From contig NZ_WJIC01000002.1 in NCBI RefSeq assembly GCF_009649815.1, forward strand, positions 1 to 64,000: a stretch of DNA of 64,000 nucleotides. Reading direction: 5' to 3'. Below are positions 1 to 8,375 of this stretch, in pieces. Below the pieces are notes generated by a model that was not told where the DNA came from, ran no database searches, and was given only the letters and a program-made list of their open reading frames with translations. Numbering within the stretch: the first letter of the stretch is position 1; each line of letters opens with the position of its first letter. Position numbers and translations under genes: made by a program. Origin of the DNA: Nocardia sp. SYP-A9097. Lineage in GTDB: Bacteria; Actinomycetota; Actinomycetes; Mycobacteriales; Mycobacteriaceae.

Positions 1-165
1 GGTACGATGTATTCCCAACTCCGGAAGAGCAAGCCGGGTACGTCACCCAACCCAGCCACAGTGCCTGATCTTCTCCGCCATCCAAGGGGGCCACCCCAAC
101 CAGGTCGAACCGACCAACACATGGGTCGGCCACCCCCCTCCAATACGAAACCAGGGCAACAGCTC

Positions 166-633
166 TCACCACTGCCCGGGCTGGTACTCCCCACCGGTCA
201 TCCCCGCAATCACATTCAGCCGATTCCAGGCATTAATAGTGGCAATCAGAGAGATCAACGCACCAATCTGATCATCGTCGTAATTCTTGCGAACCTGAGC
301 CCAAGTGTCCTCGGAGATACCAGGATTGGCATCGGCCAGCCGAGTCCCCTCCTCGGTCAGCGCAAGCGCAGCACGCTCGGCCTCGTCGAACACCGACGAC
401 TCCCGCCAAGCAGCAACCATGGCCAGTCGAACCGGAGTCTCACCGGCATGCGCCGCATCCTTGGTGTGCATGTCCAAGCACATCCCGCAGCTGTTGATCT
501 GCGAGGCCCGAATCTTGACCAGTTCCTGGGTGGCCTTGGGCAGCGTGGACTCGTCGATGACGCGAGCCGCAGTCACCAGACGCTTGTTGAACTTGGCGGC
601 GACTTCATTCTGGTACAGGGCGAAGCGGGTCAT
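166..633 (-). CDS. AhpD-like / carboxymuconolactone decarboxylase family protein
   Basis: A 155-residue protein of the AhpD-like superfamily, small helical proteins that use a CxxC pair for peroxide or disulfide chemistry. The hallmark is visible: C49-G-M-C52 followed by H56, inside a helix rich in small residues. I chose the start at 633 because a purine-rich GAGAGAAAG lies about 9 nt upstream and the family N-terminus begins there; the longer in-frame extension reads into the divergent promoter region. It is transcribed away from the GMC oxidoreductase at 755. A close paralogue with CGWC sits at 34159. Substrate is unknown; true decarboxylase activity is not implied by the CxxC subgroup. 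Family call is confident, function is inferred. Confidence 0.88.
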   Translation of the reverse strand: MTRFALYQNEVAAKFNKRLVTAARVIDESTLPKATQELVKIRASQINSCGMCLDMHTKDAAHAGETPVRLAMVAAWRESSVFDEAERAALALTEEGTRLADANPGISEDTWAQVRKNYDDDQIGALISLIATINAWNRLNVIAGMTGGEYQPGQW

Positions 634-754
634 TGTTCTGCGCTTTCTCTCGGGTTCTTGTTGACTACACAGGAAGGACGACGCAGCCCTCACAGGTGTG
701 ACATCGAATCCGGATGTAATTTTTGATTCACGTCCAACGAAGGGTGGATTCGTC

Positions 755-2710
755 ATGGAACCGACCGCCGAACAGCGTGCGGCCCTGGGCTTGATCTGCG
801 ATACATTCCTGCCCGGGGACGGGCTCACGCTACCCGCGGCGACAGAACTCGGAGCTGTCGACACGATCTTCCAGATCCTGGGGCGCAATCCGCGCGAGGC
901 GGAGCGGAAGCAGCTGGCCACCCTGCTCGGGCTGTGGAATTCGAGGCTCACCGGATTGCTCACCGGCAATGGCTTGCGCAAGTTCTCCACCCTGTCGCAG
1001 GAGCAGCGCGAGCAGGCACTGCTCAAACTCGGTGACTCCGGGCTGGCACCGGTGCGCGCCGTCTTTCAGGCGCTCAAGCAGGCTTCGCTGTTGTCCTACA
1101 ACGTGACTCCGGGGCCGACCAGCACCAATCCGCTATGGAAGGAGATCGGGTATCCGGTTCCGGCCGGGCCGCTGCCGAACGCACCGCAACCGGCATTGAA
1201 ACCACTGCGGTTCACCGAATCCACCACGCTCACTTGCGATGTCGTGATCATCGGATCGGGTGCGGGTGGCGGAACGGCGGCGGCGGTACTCGCCGAGGCC
1301 GGGCTCGATGTGGTGGTACTCGAACGCGGAAACTATTACGACGACCAGGATTTCGGCACGGGCGAACTGAACGCGCTCACCAGCATCTACGCGCCCGGCC
1401 CCGCCGCATCGGCCGAGGGCCAGATCACCTTGGTCGCCGGTACCTGTCTGGGCGGCGGCACCGTCGTCAACTGGAGTACCTCGCTGCCCACTCCCGATGC
1501 GGTACGCCAGGAGTGGGCCGAGCTCGGCACACCTCACTTCGCCGAGGCCGAATACGGTGACGCCCTCGATGTGGTGTCCAAGCGGCTCGGCGTCACCGAG
1601 GCGAAGTCGCCGCTGTCACCGCGGGACGGCATTCTGGAGCGCGGCGCACAGGCCCTCGGCTGGGATGTGGATACCCTGCCGCGCAATGTCTCCGACGCCT
1701 GCGATGCCGGAATCGAGTGTGGCCGTTGCGGTTACGGCTGCCGCCTCGGCGCGAAACAGTCGGTGAACAAAACCTGGCTCGCCGATGCCGCCGGACACGG
1801 GGCACGGCTTGTGGTGGATGCGAACGTGCGACGCATCGACGTGAAAAATGGTCGTGCCGAGCAGGTTTCGGCCATCACGTCGAATGGTGTCGCGATCGAG
1901 GTGACCGCCCGCGCGGTCGTCGTGGCCGCCGGTGCCATCCAAACACCCGCGCTCCTGCGGCGATCGGGACTGAAGAACAAGAATATCGGCCGCTACCTGC
2001 GCCTACATCCGGCCGCAGCCGTCTTCGGTGTCTTCGAAGAGGAGATCCGCCCGTGGGAGGGCGGCCTGCAGACCCGAATCAGCCGGCACCACGCGGATTT
2101 GGATGGCAAAGGCCATGGCGTCATCTATGAGACCGGCCCGATCCATCCCGGTCTCGCCACCGGTTTCATGAACTGGCGCGGGGCGGCCGAGCACCGCGCC
2201 ACCATGCTGGAGTTCGCCCGGTCCAATGCGGTCGGCGTCATCACCCGCGACCGCGACTCCGGCACCGTGCAGATCGACAAGACCGGCGAGCCGATCGTGA
2301 AGTACAAGCTGTCGGATTACGACGCCAACCACCTGCACACCGGAATCACCGGTGCCGCACGGATTCTGGAGGCGGCGGGGGCCCGGCGTATCTTCTCCGG
2401 GCACCAGGCCGGTGTCTCCTATGAACCCGGTGTGCGCGGCTCGCACGCCGAATTCGAAGCGGCTTGCCGCGCAGCGGGTTACGGTCCCGGGCAGTGTTCC
2501 TTGGGCGCACTGCACATTATGGGTTCGGCCCGCATGGGCGGCTCCCCCGAAATCTCGGCGACCGATCCGGACGGCGCCACCTGGGAGGTGGCGAATATCG
2601 TGGTCGCGGACGGTTCCAGCTTCCCGACCGCGCCGGGCGTCAATCCCATGGTGTCCATCGAGGCCATCGCCTACATGAATGCCAAACGCCTTGCCGCCCA
2701 GCTGAGTTAG
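755..2710 (+). CDS. GMC-family FAD oxidoreductase (fatty-alcohol-oxidase-like)
   Basis: A 651-residue flavoenzyme that oxidises an alcohol or sterol substrate to the carbonyl. Residues about 1-110 resemble the helical N-terminal extension of long-chain alcohol oxidases. A Rossmann FAD motif (VVIIGSGAGGG) lies near 163-173, a cysteine-rich stretch CDAGIECGRCGYGC near 315-330, and the C-terminal GMC signature GSARMGG...VADGSSFP near 590-630. The ATG at 755 follows AGGGTGG by 9 nt; a longer reading from 698 has no ribosome site. It ends 6 nt before the convergent roadblock gene. The divergent AhpD-like gene may share its promoter region. Substrate cannot be told from the sequence. Confidence 0.88.
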   Translation: MEPTAEQRAALGLICDTFLPGDGLTLPAATELGAVDTIFQILGRNPREAERKQLATLLGLWNSRLTGLLTGNGLRKFSTLSQEQREQALLKLGDSGLAPVRAVFQALKQASLLSYNVTPGPTSTNPLWKEIGYPVPAGPLPNAPQPALKPLRFTESTTLTCDVVIIGSGAGGGTAAAVLAEAGLDVVVLERGNYYDDQDFGTGELNALTSIYAPGPAASAEGQITLVAGTCLGGGTVVNWSTSLPTPDAVRQEWAELGTPHFAEAEYGDALDVVSKRLGVTEAKSPLSPRDGILERGAQALGWDVDTLPRNVSDACDAGIECGRCGYGCRLGAKQSVNKTWLADAAGHGARLVVDANVRRIDVKNGRAEQVSAITSNGVAIEVTARAVVVAAGAIQTPALLRRSGLKNKNIGRYLRLHPAAAVFGVFEEEIRPWEGGLQTRISRHHADLDGKGHGVIYETGPIHPGLATGFMNWRGAAEHRATMLEFARSNAVGVITRDRDSGTVQIDKTGEPIVKYKLSDYDANHLHTGITGAARILEAAGARRIFSGHQAGVSYEPGVRGSHAEFEAACRAAGYGPGQCSLGALHIMGSARMGGSPEISATDPDGATWEVANIVVADGSSFPTAPGVNPMVSIEAIAYMNAKRLAAQLS

Positions 2711-2716
2711 CTCACC

Positions 2717-3139
2717 TCAGCGCGACCGCAGGTCCTCGTTCTCGGGGCGGCGGATCGGTTCGCCCGCGAGATGGGCACCGGCGCGCCGCACGGCCTGATT
2801 CATCTCGAGAGCGATCAGATCCCTATCCGCGTTCTCCGATGCCAGGAGCGCCAGGCAGGCGTTCTCCCCGGCGGCGGTGATGAACAGCATCGCCTCATCG
2901 AGTTCGACGACGGTCTGCGCGACCCCGCCCGCCTTGAAGTGATATCCGGCCGAGCGCGCCAGACTGTGCAGCGCCGAGGCCATGGCCCCGAAACGCTCCG
3001 CGTCCGTGCGCTGTTGGCCCGAGGAGAAACCGCGCAGCAGGCCGTCCGTGGAGAGCAGCACCGCCTCGCGCGCATCGGTCAGCCCATTGACCAGTTCGTC
3101 GAGCAGCCAGCCCAGATCGATTCGCTGGAAGGTGGTCAT
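2717..3139 (-). CDS. Roadblock/LC7 domain protein (orphan)
   Basis: A 140-residue roadblock/LC7 protein. Residues 8-115 carry the typical pattern: leucine-rich helix, LLSTDGL strand, ERFGAMASALHSLARS helix, then a VVELDEAMLFITAAG sheet region. Such proteins regulate small Ras-like GTPases, and in actinobacteria they usually sit in conservons with a sensor kinase, a DUF742 protein and a GTPase. None of these partners is adjacent, so this copy is an orphan. The start at 3139 is backed by GAGAGGA 6 nt upstream. It converges on the GMC oxidoreductase gene with a 6-nt gap. Confidence 0.87.
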   Translation of the reverse strand: MTTFQRIDLGWLLDELVNGLTDAREAVLLSTDGLLRGFSSGQQRTDAERFGAMASALHSLARSAGYHFKAGGVAQTVVELDEAMLFITAAGENACLALLASENADRDLIALEMNQAVRRAGAHLAGEPIRRPENEDLRSR

Positions 3140-3419
3140 TGTGGTCCTCTCTCGGATTCCGGCCGCCGCGCGCGGCCCTGACGGGGGGTGCCCCACCGAA
3201 TTAGCTTGTCTGCCAACCTATTTGCGCAGTTCCTGCCAGCTTCCCACCGAACAATCTTCCCGCTCCCGAGCGCCGCGACAGCCACGTCGGGCCGAATCGC
3301 CCGACATGAGCTGTTCGCCACGACTCCTCGATCGAGAGAGTAACGGAAAGATCCCGAATCGACTACAACTCAAAATCAATTCGAAAGCTGTTAACTTAGC
3401 CGAAGATTCGCTGCGACGT

Positions 3420-4721
3420 TTACAGCACCCCGAAGTTGGCGCGAATCACATTGTCCGCGTCCACTTTCCGCTTCAATATCCGCAGTCGCTCGATAGTGTC
3501 CGCATCGAACGCCGCAGCAGCAGACTCGCCGGGCGCCAGGAAGGTGTACGGCTTCGCACCGCTGACATGCGCGCCCAGCGCCTCGACCAACGCGAATTGC
3601 TTGGCGGTCACCGCATCTCGCAGCTGCGGGAGTCCGAGGCCGAGCAGATAGACCGCATAGGGCTCGGTCAACGGCCCGCGCGCGCCCGCACCGGGCAGGG
3701 CCAGTGCGCCGCCCAGATGCCGGACCTGGATATTCAGCAGTGGCGCGACCGGCGCGCCGAGCAGGGCCTCCGCGACCTCGTCATCGAGATCGGTGAGCAG
3801 TTCGGCGCGGGATATAGACGGGCTGGGTGTCGTCGGCTCCGTGGTGATGTCACCGAGATTCGCCACCGACATGACGGCGCGGGAATCGGAGACCGCACCG
3901 TCGAGACCGTCGATGGCGGCGACAAGCGCACGGCCCTGTTCCGGATCACCGAGGTAGGCCACATCCAGGGCCACCATCTCCGGGGCCTGCGGGAACTGGA
4001 ACCGGTGGAACCACACCGACAGCTCGTCGGGGGCCTGAGAGGTCAACTGCCGGAACAGATCCCACACCTCGCGGGCGTGCGTACCCGGCCACATCACCCG
4101 GCCGCCGTACAGGCCCGGCGCGGGAAACAGATCGAACTCCAGCGCGGTCACCACACCGAAATCGCCACCGCCACCGCACAATGCCCACAGCAGTTCCGGA
4201 TCGCTGTCGGCGGTGACCCGGGCCGGCTCGCCCTCCGCGGTCACAATCTCCAAGGCGCGCACCGCATTCGAGGCCCAGCCGTACTTGCGGCCGAACCAGC
4301 CCAAACCGCCACCGAGCGTATAGCCGGTCACCCCGACCACCGGATTACTGCCCGCCAGCCCGGTCAGACCGTGCTCGGCGGCCGCGGCCTGCACCTGCCC
4401 CCAATTGGCTCCCGCGCCGACCAGCGCCACCCGCGCCCCGGCATCGATCGATACCGCGTTCAACTGCCCCGTGCGCAGCAGGATCGCGTTCTCGATATCC
4501 CCGGTCGCACCGTGCCCGGTCGGCTGGGCGACCACGAACCGCCCGGCCGCGCGGGCGAACCGCACAACCGCGGCCACATCCCCGGCCGTGGCCGCCTCGA
4601 CCACCGCCGCGGGACGCTGTGCCACCGTGGTATTCCACGGCGTCGCCGCCTGCTCGAAGCCGGTGTCACCGGGCGTCAGCACTCGGCCCCGGATATCGCC
4701 GCGCAGTGTCTCGAAATCCAT
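3420..4721 (-). CDS. FAD-linked oxidase, VAO/berberine-bridge-like
   Basis: A 433-residue flavoprotein of the vanillyl-alcohol-oxidase/berberine-bridge superfamily. The N-terminal half has the PCMH FAD domain with QRPAAVVEAATAGDV, GHGATGDIEN (candidate 8-alpha-histidyl attachment His) and YTLGGGLGWFGRKYG. The C-terminus ends in the short BBE-type motif NVIRANFGVL. Where bicovalent members have a GxCPxVG cysteine, this protein reads GSNPVVG, so only the histidyl link is expected. The start at 4721 follows GAGGAAAG; upstream in-frame codons lack a ribosome site. It stands alone with its own promoter region. Substrate (sugar, alcohol or secondary metabolite) is unknown. Confidence 0.85.
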   Translation of the reverse strand: MDFETLRGDIRGRVLTPGDTGFEQAATPWNTTVAQRPAAVVEAATAGDVAAVVRFARAAGRFVVAQPTGHGATGDIENAILLRTGQLNAVSIDAGARVALVGAGANWGQVQAAAAEHGLTGLAGSNPVVGVTGYTLGGGLGWFGRKYGWASNAVRALEIVTAEGEPARVTADSDPELLWALCGGGGDFGVVTALEFDLFPAPGLYGGRVMWPGTHAREVWDLFRQLTSQAPDELSVWFHRFQFPQAPEMVALDVAYLGDPEQGRALVAAIDGLDGAVSDSRAVMSVANLGDITTEPTTPSPSISRAELLTDLDDEVAEALLGAPVAPLLNIQVRHLGGALALPGAGARGPLTEPYAVYLLGLGLPQLRDAVTAKQFALVEALGAHVSGAKPYTFLAPGESAAAAFDADTIERLRILKRKVDADNVIRANFGVL

Positions 4722-4867
4722 AGTCTTTCCTCGCTTCTCATGATCTTGATCTGTTACCGAGAAGACGAAGCGGGCGGGCAAAGTGTGACTCCGGCGGCAA
4801 GGCGAGTGCTATTCGACCTGATAGCCGACCAGATCCAGCTGGATTGTCAGCAACCGCGACGGACCGG

Positions 4868-5383
4868 TCAGCGCACGGCCTCGATCTCGTGCGCGTACCG
4901 GGAGGTCGCCCGCCAGTACAGATACAGTCCCGCCGGGACCAGCCCGCACAGCAGCAAGACCATGGTCGGCCAATCACTGATCAGCAGTGCATCTCCGCCC
5001 GGCCCGCTGCTCGCACAGACCAGGAAGCCGAGCGTCCACACCGTCAACGGAATGATCATGACCGGGATACGCGAACTCACCACCGACATGCCCATCACCA
5101 GCAGCACATTCACCACGCCGGCGAGCAGCGCGGTGATCGGCAGCGCGATCGCACCCGCCGTGGTGGCGGTCGAGGCCAGCGGAGCGGCGGCGGCCAGCAC
5201 CGGCGCACTCGCCGGCACATGCGCGTGGCCCGCATAGATGGGCAGGTAGAACACCTCGAGCACCAGCGTGATCAGCGCGTCCACCGTCAGAAACAGCGCA
5301 ATGGCGATATTGACCCAATTGGGTTCGGCCACACCGGCCGCGCTCGCCGAGTCGCCCGGGCGAGCTCCGACGACGGCTGTCAC
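4868..5383 (-). CDS. Four-TM membrane protein coupled to the mshB operon
   Basis: A 171-residue integral membrane protein with about four hydrophobic segments (residues roughly 22-50, 60-85, 88-108 and 110-158) and a short basic tail. I do not recognise a catalytic motif. The GTG start overlaps the stop of the upstream 52-aa ORF as GTGA, a sign of translational coupling. The position next to mshB resembles that of the Mtb Rv1171-type membrane protein, though the match is from memory of gene order rather than alignment. A role in envelope or thiol-related physiology is a guess from context only. Confidence 0.78.
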   Translation of the reverse strand: MTAVVGARPGDSASAAGVAEPNWVNIAIALFLTVDALITLVLEVFYLPIYAGHAHVPASAPVLAAAAPLASTATTAGAIALPITALLAGVVNVLLVMGMSVVSSRIPVMIIPLTVWTLGFLVCASSGPGGDALLISDWPTMVLLLCGLVPAGLYLYWRATSRYAHEIEAVR

Positions 5384-5538
5384 GGCACCGGTGGGAAGCC
5401 GAGCAGAGTCAGTAGGTGACTCTGCATATCCACGAATCCGTACAGCACCGACAGATACAGCTCGTGCTGCGCCTGGAAATTGGGGCGCTGACTCTCGACG
5501 AACGCCGCGATCGCATTCTGCAAGTCCCAGTTGTACAT
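5380..5538 (-). CDS. Small 52-aa ORF between mshB and the membrane protein
   Basis: A short reading frame beginning MYNWDLQNAIAAFVESQ and ending LLTLLGFPPVP (52 residues). Its ATG lies 3 nt after the mshB stop and its TGA overlaps the GTG of the next gene, so it fits tightly into a coupled operon. No transmembrane segment is seen; it looks like an amphipathic helical peptide. The precise packing between two real genes and the coding-like composition argue that it is translated. I do not recognise the family and assign no function. Confidence 0.7.
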   Translation of the reverse strand: MYNWDLQNAIAAFVESQRPNFQAQHELYLSVLYGFVDMQSHLLTLLGFPPVP

Positions 5539-5541
5539 GGC

Positions 5542-6480
5542 TCAGTGTCTCATCTCGATCGACTGTGAAACGGGTGCGCCGGGTAATCCGGCGAACAGAT
5601 CGTGCTCACGCCCGTCCGGCCCGACCGGACCACGCTGCCCGCGCACCAGCACGTAATGCTCCTCTGGCAGGACCGGCTGGGCGATATTGTTCGACAGCGC
5701 GAACTCGCGGCCGGACGGCGCGACCGTCACCTGGGTGGCGTGCGCGCGCAGGGCGGCGCGCTTGGCGGCCAGCACATCGGCTACATCCACAATGGTGGTG
5801 ACGGATTCGTGTGGCACACAAGCCAATTCACCGGTGTGCGGCAATCGCCAGCCCGGCGGCAGCGCACCGGGCAGCTGATCGACCGTGCGGCGCTTCAGGG
5901 CCTCGGTATGCATGGCGAGGATGGCGCTGTCGGTGACGGTCCAGTACGTCTTCGGCACCTCCCAACCCCATTCACCCGCGGAATCGACTGCGGCCATGGT
6001 GATTTCGTGCGCGCGAATATGGTCCGGATGGCCATAGCCACCACGCGGGTCATAGCCGACGACCACGCTCGGGCGCAGCTCCAGCATGATCTGAACCAGC
6101 GCGTCCACGGCCTCCTGACCGGATTTCACGAACGCGCGCGGATTCCGGGCCGCGGGAGTCCCGGCCATACCGGAGTCCCGCCAGCGCCCGGCACCGCCGA
6201 GGAACCGCGGCGGCGCGGCAGCCAATTCGCCCAGCGCCCTGGTCAATTCGAGAATCCGATATCCGCCGAGCTGATCGGCCTGATCGGCGACCAGGCCCGC
6301 CCACGCGTCCCCGATGACCTCGCCCTCCTCGCCGAGGGTGCAGGTCACCACGGTCACCGGAATACCGCGGCGCCGATAGTGCGCGATGGTGCCGCCGGTG
6401 GTGATGGACTCGTCATCGGGGTGCGCGTGCACCAGCAGTAGGCCACCCTGCCCGCGCGCCGAACGATCGCGCGCCGTCAC
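5542..6480 (-). CDS. mshB: Mycothiol biosynthesis deacetylase MshB
   Basis: A 312-residue zinc deacetylase that removes acetyl from GlcNAc-Ins in mycothiol synthesis. The zinc motif AHPDDE is at residues 19-24 (ligands H20 and D23) and the second motif GYGHPDH supplies H154, with H151 as likely general acid. The GTG start at 6480 overlaps the lipoprotein stop (GTGA); the longer frame up to 6618 runs inside that gene and is a shadow. Length matches the family (about 300). Cytoplasmic. A small ORF and a membrane protein follow in the same operon. Presence of mshB places the host among mycothiol-producing actinobacteria. Confidence 0.94.
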   Translation of the reverse strand: MTARDRSARGQGGLLLVHAHPDDESITTGGTIAHYRRRGIPVTVVTCTLGEEGEVIGDAWAGLVADQADQLGGYRILELTRALGELAAAPPRFLGGAGRWRDSGMAGTPAARNPRAFVKSGQEAVDALVQIMLELRPSVVVGYDPRGGYGHPDHIRAHEITMAAVDSAGEWGWEVPKTYWTVTDSAILAMHTEALKRRTVDQLPGALPPGWRLPHTGELACVPHESVTTIVDVADVLAAKRAALRAHATQVTVAPSGREFALSNNIAQPVLPEEHYVLVRGQRGPVGPDGREHDLFAGLPGAPVSQSIEMRH

Positions 6481-8258
6481 GGCAGCCGCCGCCAGTTCGC
6501 GGCATCGGCGAAGATGCCGGTCTGAATAGCGCCGCTCAGCGAGACACCGTCCACCCGCGGCCCGGCCGCCGCCACCTGCGTGTCCTGCACGATCGGCAGT
6601 ACGGTCGCCAAATTCCACAGCGCGGGTTCGGAATCGCCGATCACCCGGCCGACATCGATACCGCGCAGCGCGGCGTCGATGCCCGGCTGCAGCACCGGAT
6701 CACACACACCCGACAGATTCGACGGAGCCTTCTTCGCGGCATCGGCGACGGTGTTGTCGGTGGTCGAACCGGAGGCATCGGGCACCGGCACCGGCGGGCA
6801 GCCGTAGCGCGAGGCCAGCGCGGTCGCCGGATCGGCCCCCGCATGCTCCCAGCCGACAATGGCGTCCACCCCGGAATCGGTGGTGTCCTTGCCGTACAGC
6901 TGCGCGGCGGAGACACTGCGCACGATCACATCGATTCCGGCACTGCGCAATTGGTCGGCGGCGGTATTCGCGACGGCCAGCGTCGCGGAGTCGCTCTCGA
7001 CCGCGCCGATCCGAATGGTCAGCGTCTTACCGTTCTTGGCGATCGGACGCGGTTGCGGCGCAGGCGAAGTCGGTGACTGCGTCACGGAAGGCTCTGGGCC
7101 ACGGCCATATCCGGCCTCGTTGAACAGGCCGTACACCTCTTCATTGCTCAGCCGCGGCGGCTGGGTGGCCAGATAACCCGGATCCGAGGGCGCGAGCACC
7201 TGCGCGCGCACCGGCTCCACCCAGCTGCCGGTCTGCGCGCCGACCGTGGCCAGCAGCACCGGATCCAGCAGCCCGAGCACGGCCTTGCGCACCCGCATAT
7301 CCGCCAAATCGCCTGTGCGGCCATTCAATACGAGCTGCATCTCACGGGACTGCGCCTGAATCGCGGTGCGCACCGAGGGAATCGCCGCCAACTGCGCCTG
7401 CAACGCCACCCCGCCGTGCACCAGCGCCATCTGCGCGTCCCCGACCCGCAGCGACTCCGCCACCTGCGCGGGAGTTCCACCGCGCCGCAACAGAATCTGA
7501 TCCGGCACCGCGGGCTTACCCCAGTACCGGTCATTGCGTTCGAGCAGAATCTCCTCGCGACCGCGATCGGCCTGCTTGATCCGGAACTGCCCGCCGGAGA
7601 TTCGAATGGTGTCCACCAGGCCCTGCTCGAACCCGGAATCCTTCACCAGATGCTGCGGCAGCAGATCGGTGAACAGCTGTCGCCAGGCCGGATACTCCTC
7701 GCGCAGCGTGACGGTCACCGTCTTACCGCCCGCCGACGAACTCACATCCGAGATCAGCCGATATCCGGCCGGATCCACCACACCCGGCTGCGTAATCATC
7801 TGCTGCCAAAGGTATTTGAAGTCCTCGGCGGCAATGGGAGCGCCATCGGACCAGGACGCCTCGTTCTTGATCTGATAGGTGATGGTGAACGGCTCCTGCG
7901 CGGTCACATCCGCCGATACCATCAACGCCGGATCCAGCACCCAATCCGCACCACCCGGAACCACCGGATTCGGCACCGACCGGAACGGACTCGGCAACAC
8001 CATCGACGACACCGCCGACGCCGCGGGCGAAAGCTGCGACCGCAGATGCGGATTGAACCCGATGCCGATGTCATCCACCGCCACCACGATCGAATTCTTA
8101 CCCGGCTTGGCGGGCTGCGTCTTCGGGCTGTCCGTGGACTCGATGGGCGGTGGCGGATTCGCGGTGCACCCGGTCGCGACCGCCAGGAGGGTCGCGACCA
8201 TCAAAAGCACCGCACGCAACGTCGCGCGCACACCGGCCCCCGTTCTCACGTTCGGCAC
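6477..8258 (-). CDS. lpqW: LpqW-like ABC-type solute-binding lipoprotein
   Basis: A lipoprotein of about 593 residues with the fold of oligopeptide-binding ABC proteins. The signal peptide ends in a lipobox LAVATGC (C31). Family blocks such as [20 protein letters not shown] near 130-150 are visible. In mycobacteria LpqW does not import peptides but influences the branching of PIM/LAM synthesis together with PimE; pimE lies about 3 kb away here. That functional link is inferred from the mycobacterial literature. The start is uncertain: GTG at 8258 or downstream GTG codons at 8249 or 8231, none with a strong ribosome site. It overlaps mshB by 3 nt. Confidence 0.85.
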   Translation of the reverse strand: MPNVRTGAGVRATLRAVLLMVATLLAVATGCTANPPPPIESTDSPKTQPAKPGKNSIVVAVDDIGIGFNPHLRSQLSPAASAVSSMVLPSPFRSVPNPVVPGGADWVLDPALMVSADVTAQEPFTITYQIKNEASWSDGAPIAAEDFKYLWQQMITQPGVVDPAGYRLISDVSSSAGGKTVTVTLREEYPAWRQLFTDLLPQHLVKDSGFEQGLVDTIRISGGQFRIKQADRGREEILLERNDRYWGKPAVPDQILLRRGGTPAQVAESLRVGDAQMALVHGGVALQAQLAAIPSVRTAIQAQSREMQLVLNGRTGDLADMRVRKAVLGLLDPVLLATVGAQTGSWVEPVRAQVLAPSDPGYLATQPPRLSNEEVYGLFNEAGYGRGPEPSVTQSPTSPAPQPRPIAKNGKTLTIRIGAVESDSATLAVANTAADQLRSAGIDVIVRSVSAAQLYGKDTTDSGVDAIVGWEHAGADPATALASRYGCPPVPVPDASGSTTDNTVADAAKKAPSNLSGVCDPVLQPGIDAALRGIDVGRVIGDSEPALWNLATVLPIVQDTQVAAAGPRVDGVSLSGAIQTGIFADAANWRRLP

Positions 8259-8306
8259 TCTACTTGATCCACATCTCGCGACCTGGGCCCGTCATCCGGG
8301 GATATA

Positions 8307-8344
8307 CAAACCTGCTCCGGTCGAAATCGACCGGAGCAGGTTTG
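8307..8344 (-). terminator. 18-bp perfect stem-loop downstream of typA
   Basis: Two perfect 18-bp arms (8307-8324 and 8327-8344) around a 2-nt centre, lying between the typA stop and the lpqW start. On the minus strand it is followed by a short T/A run. It probably ends typA transcripts, so the lpqW-mshB operon would need its own promoter. Confidence 0.8.
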
Positions 8345-8375
8345 GAACTACTGCGAACCGCCGGAGCGGCTGATA

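Noticed and set aside
2982..5237. Very long open frame on the plus strand over the VAO oxidase and membrane protein genes
   Set aside because: It is antisense to well-supported genes, is rich in Arg/Gly/His as expected from high-GC shadow frames, and has no ribosome site or motif.
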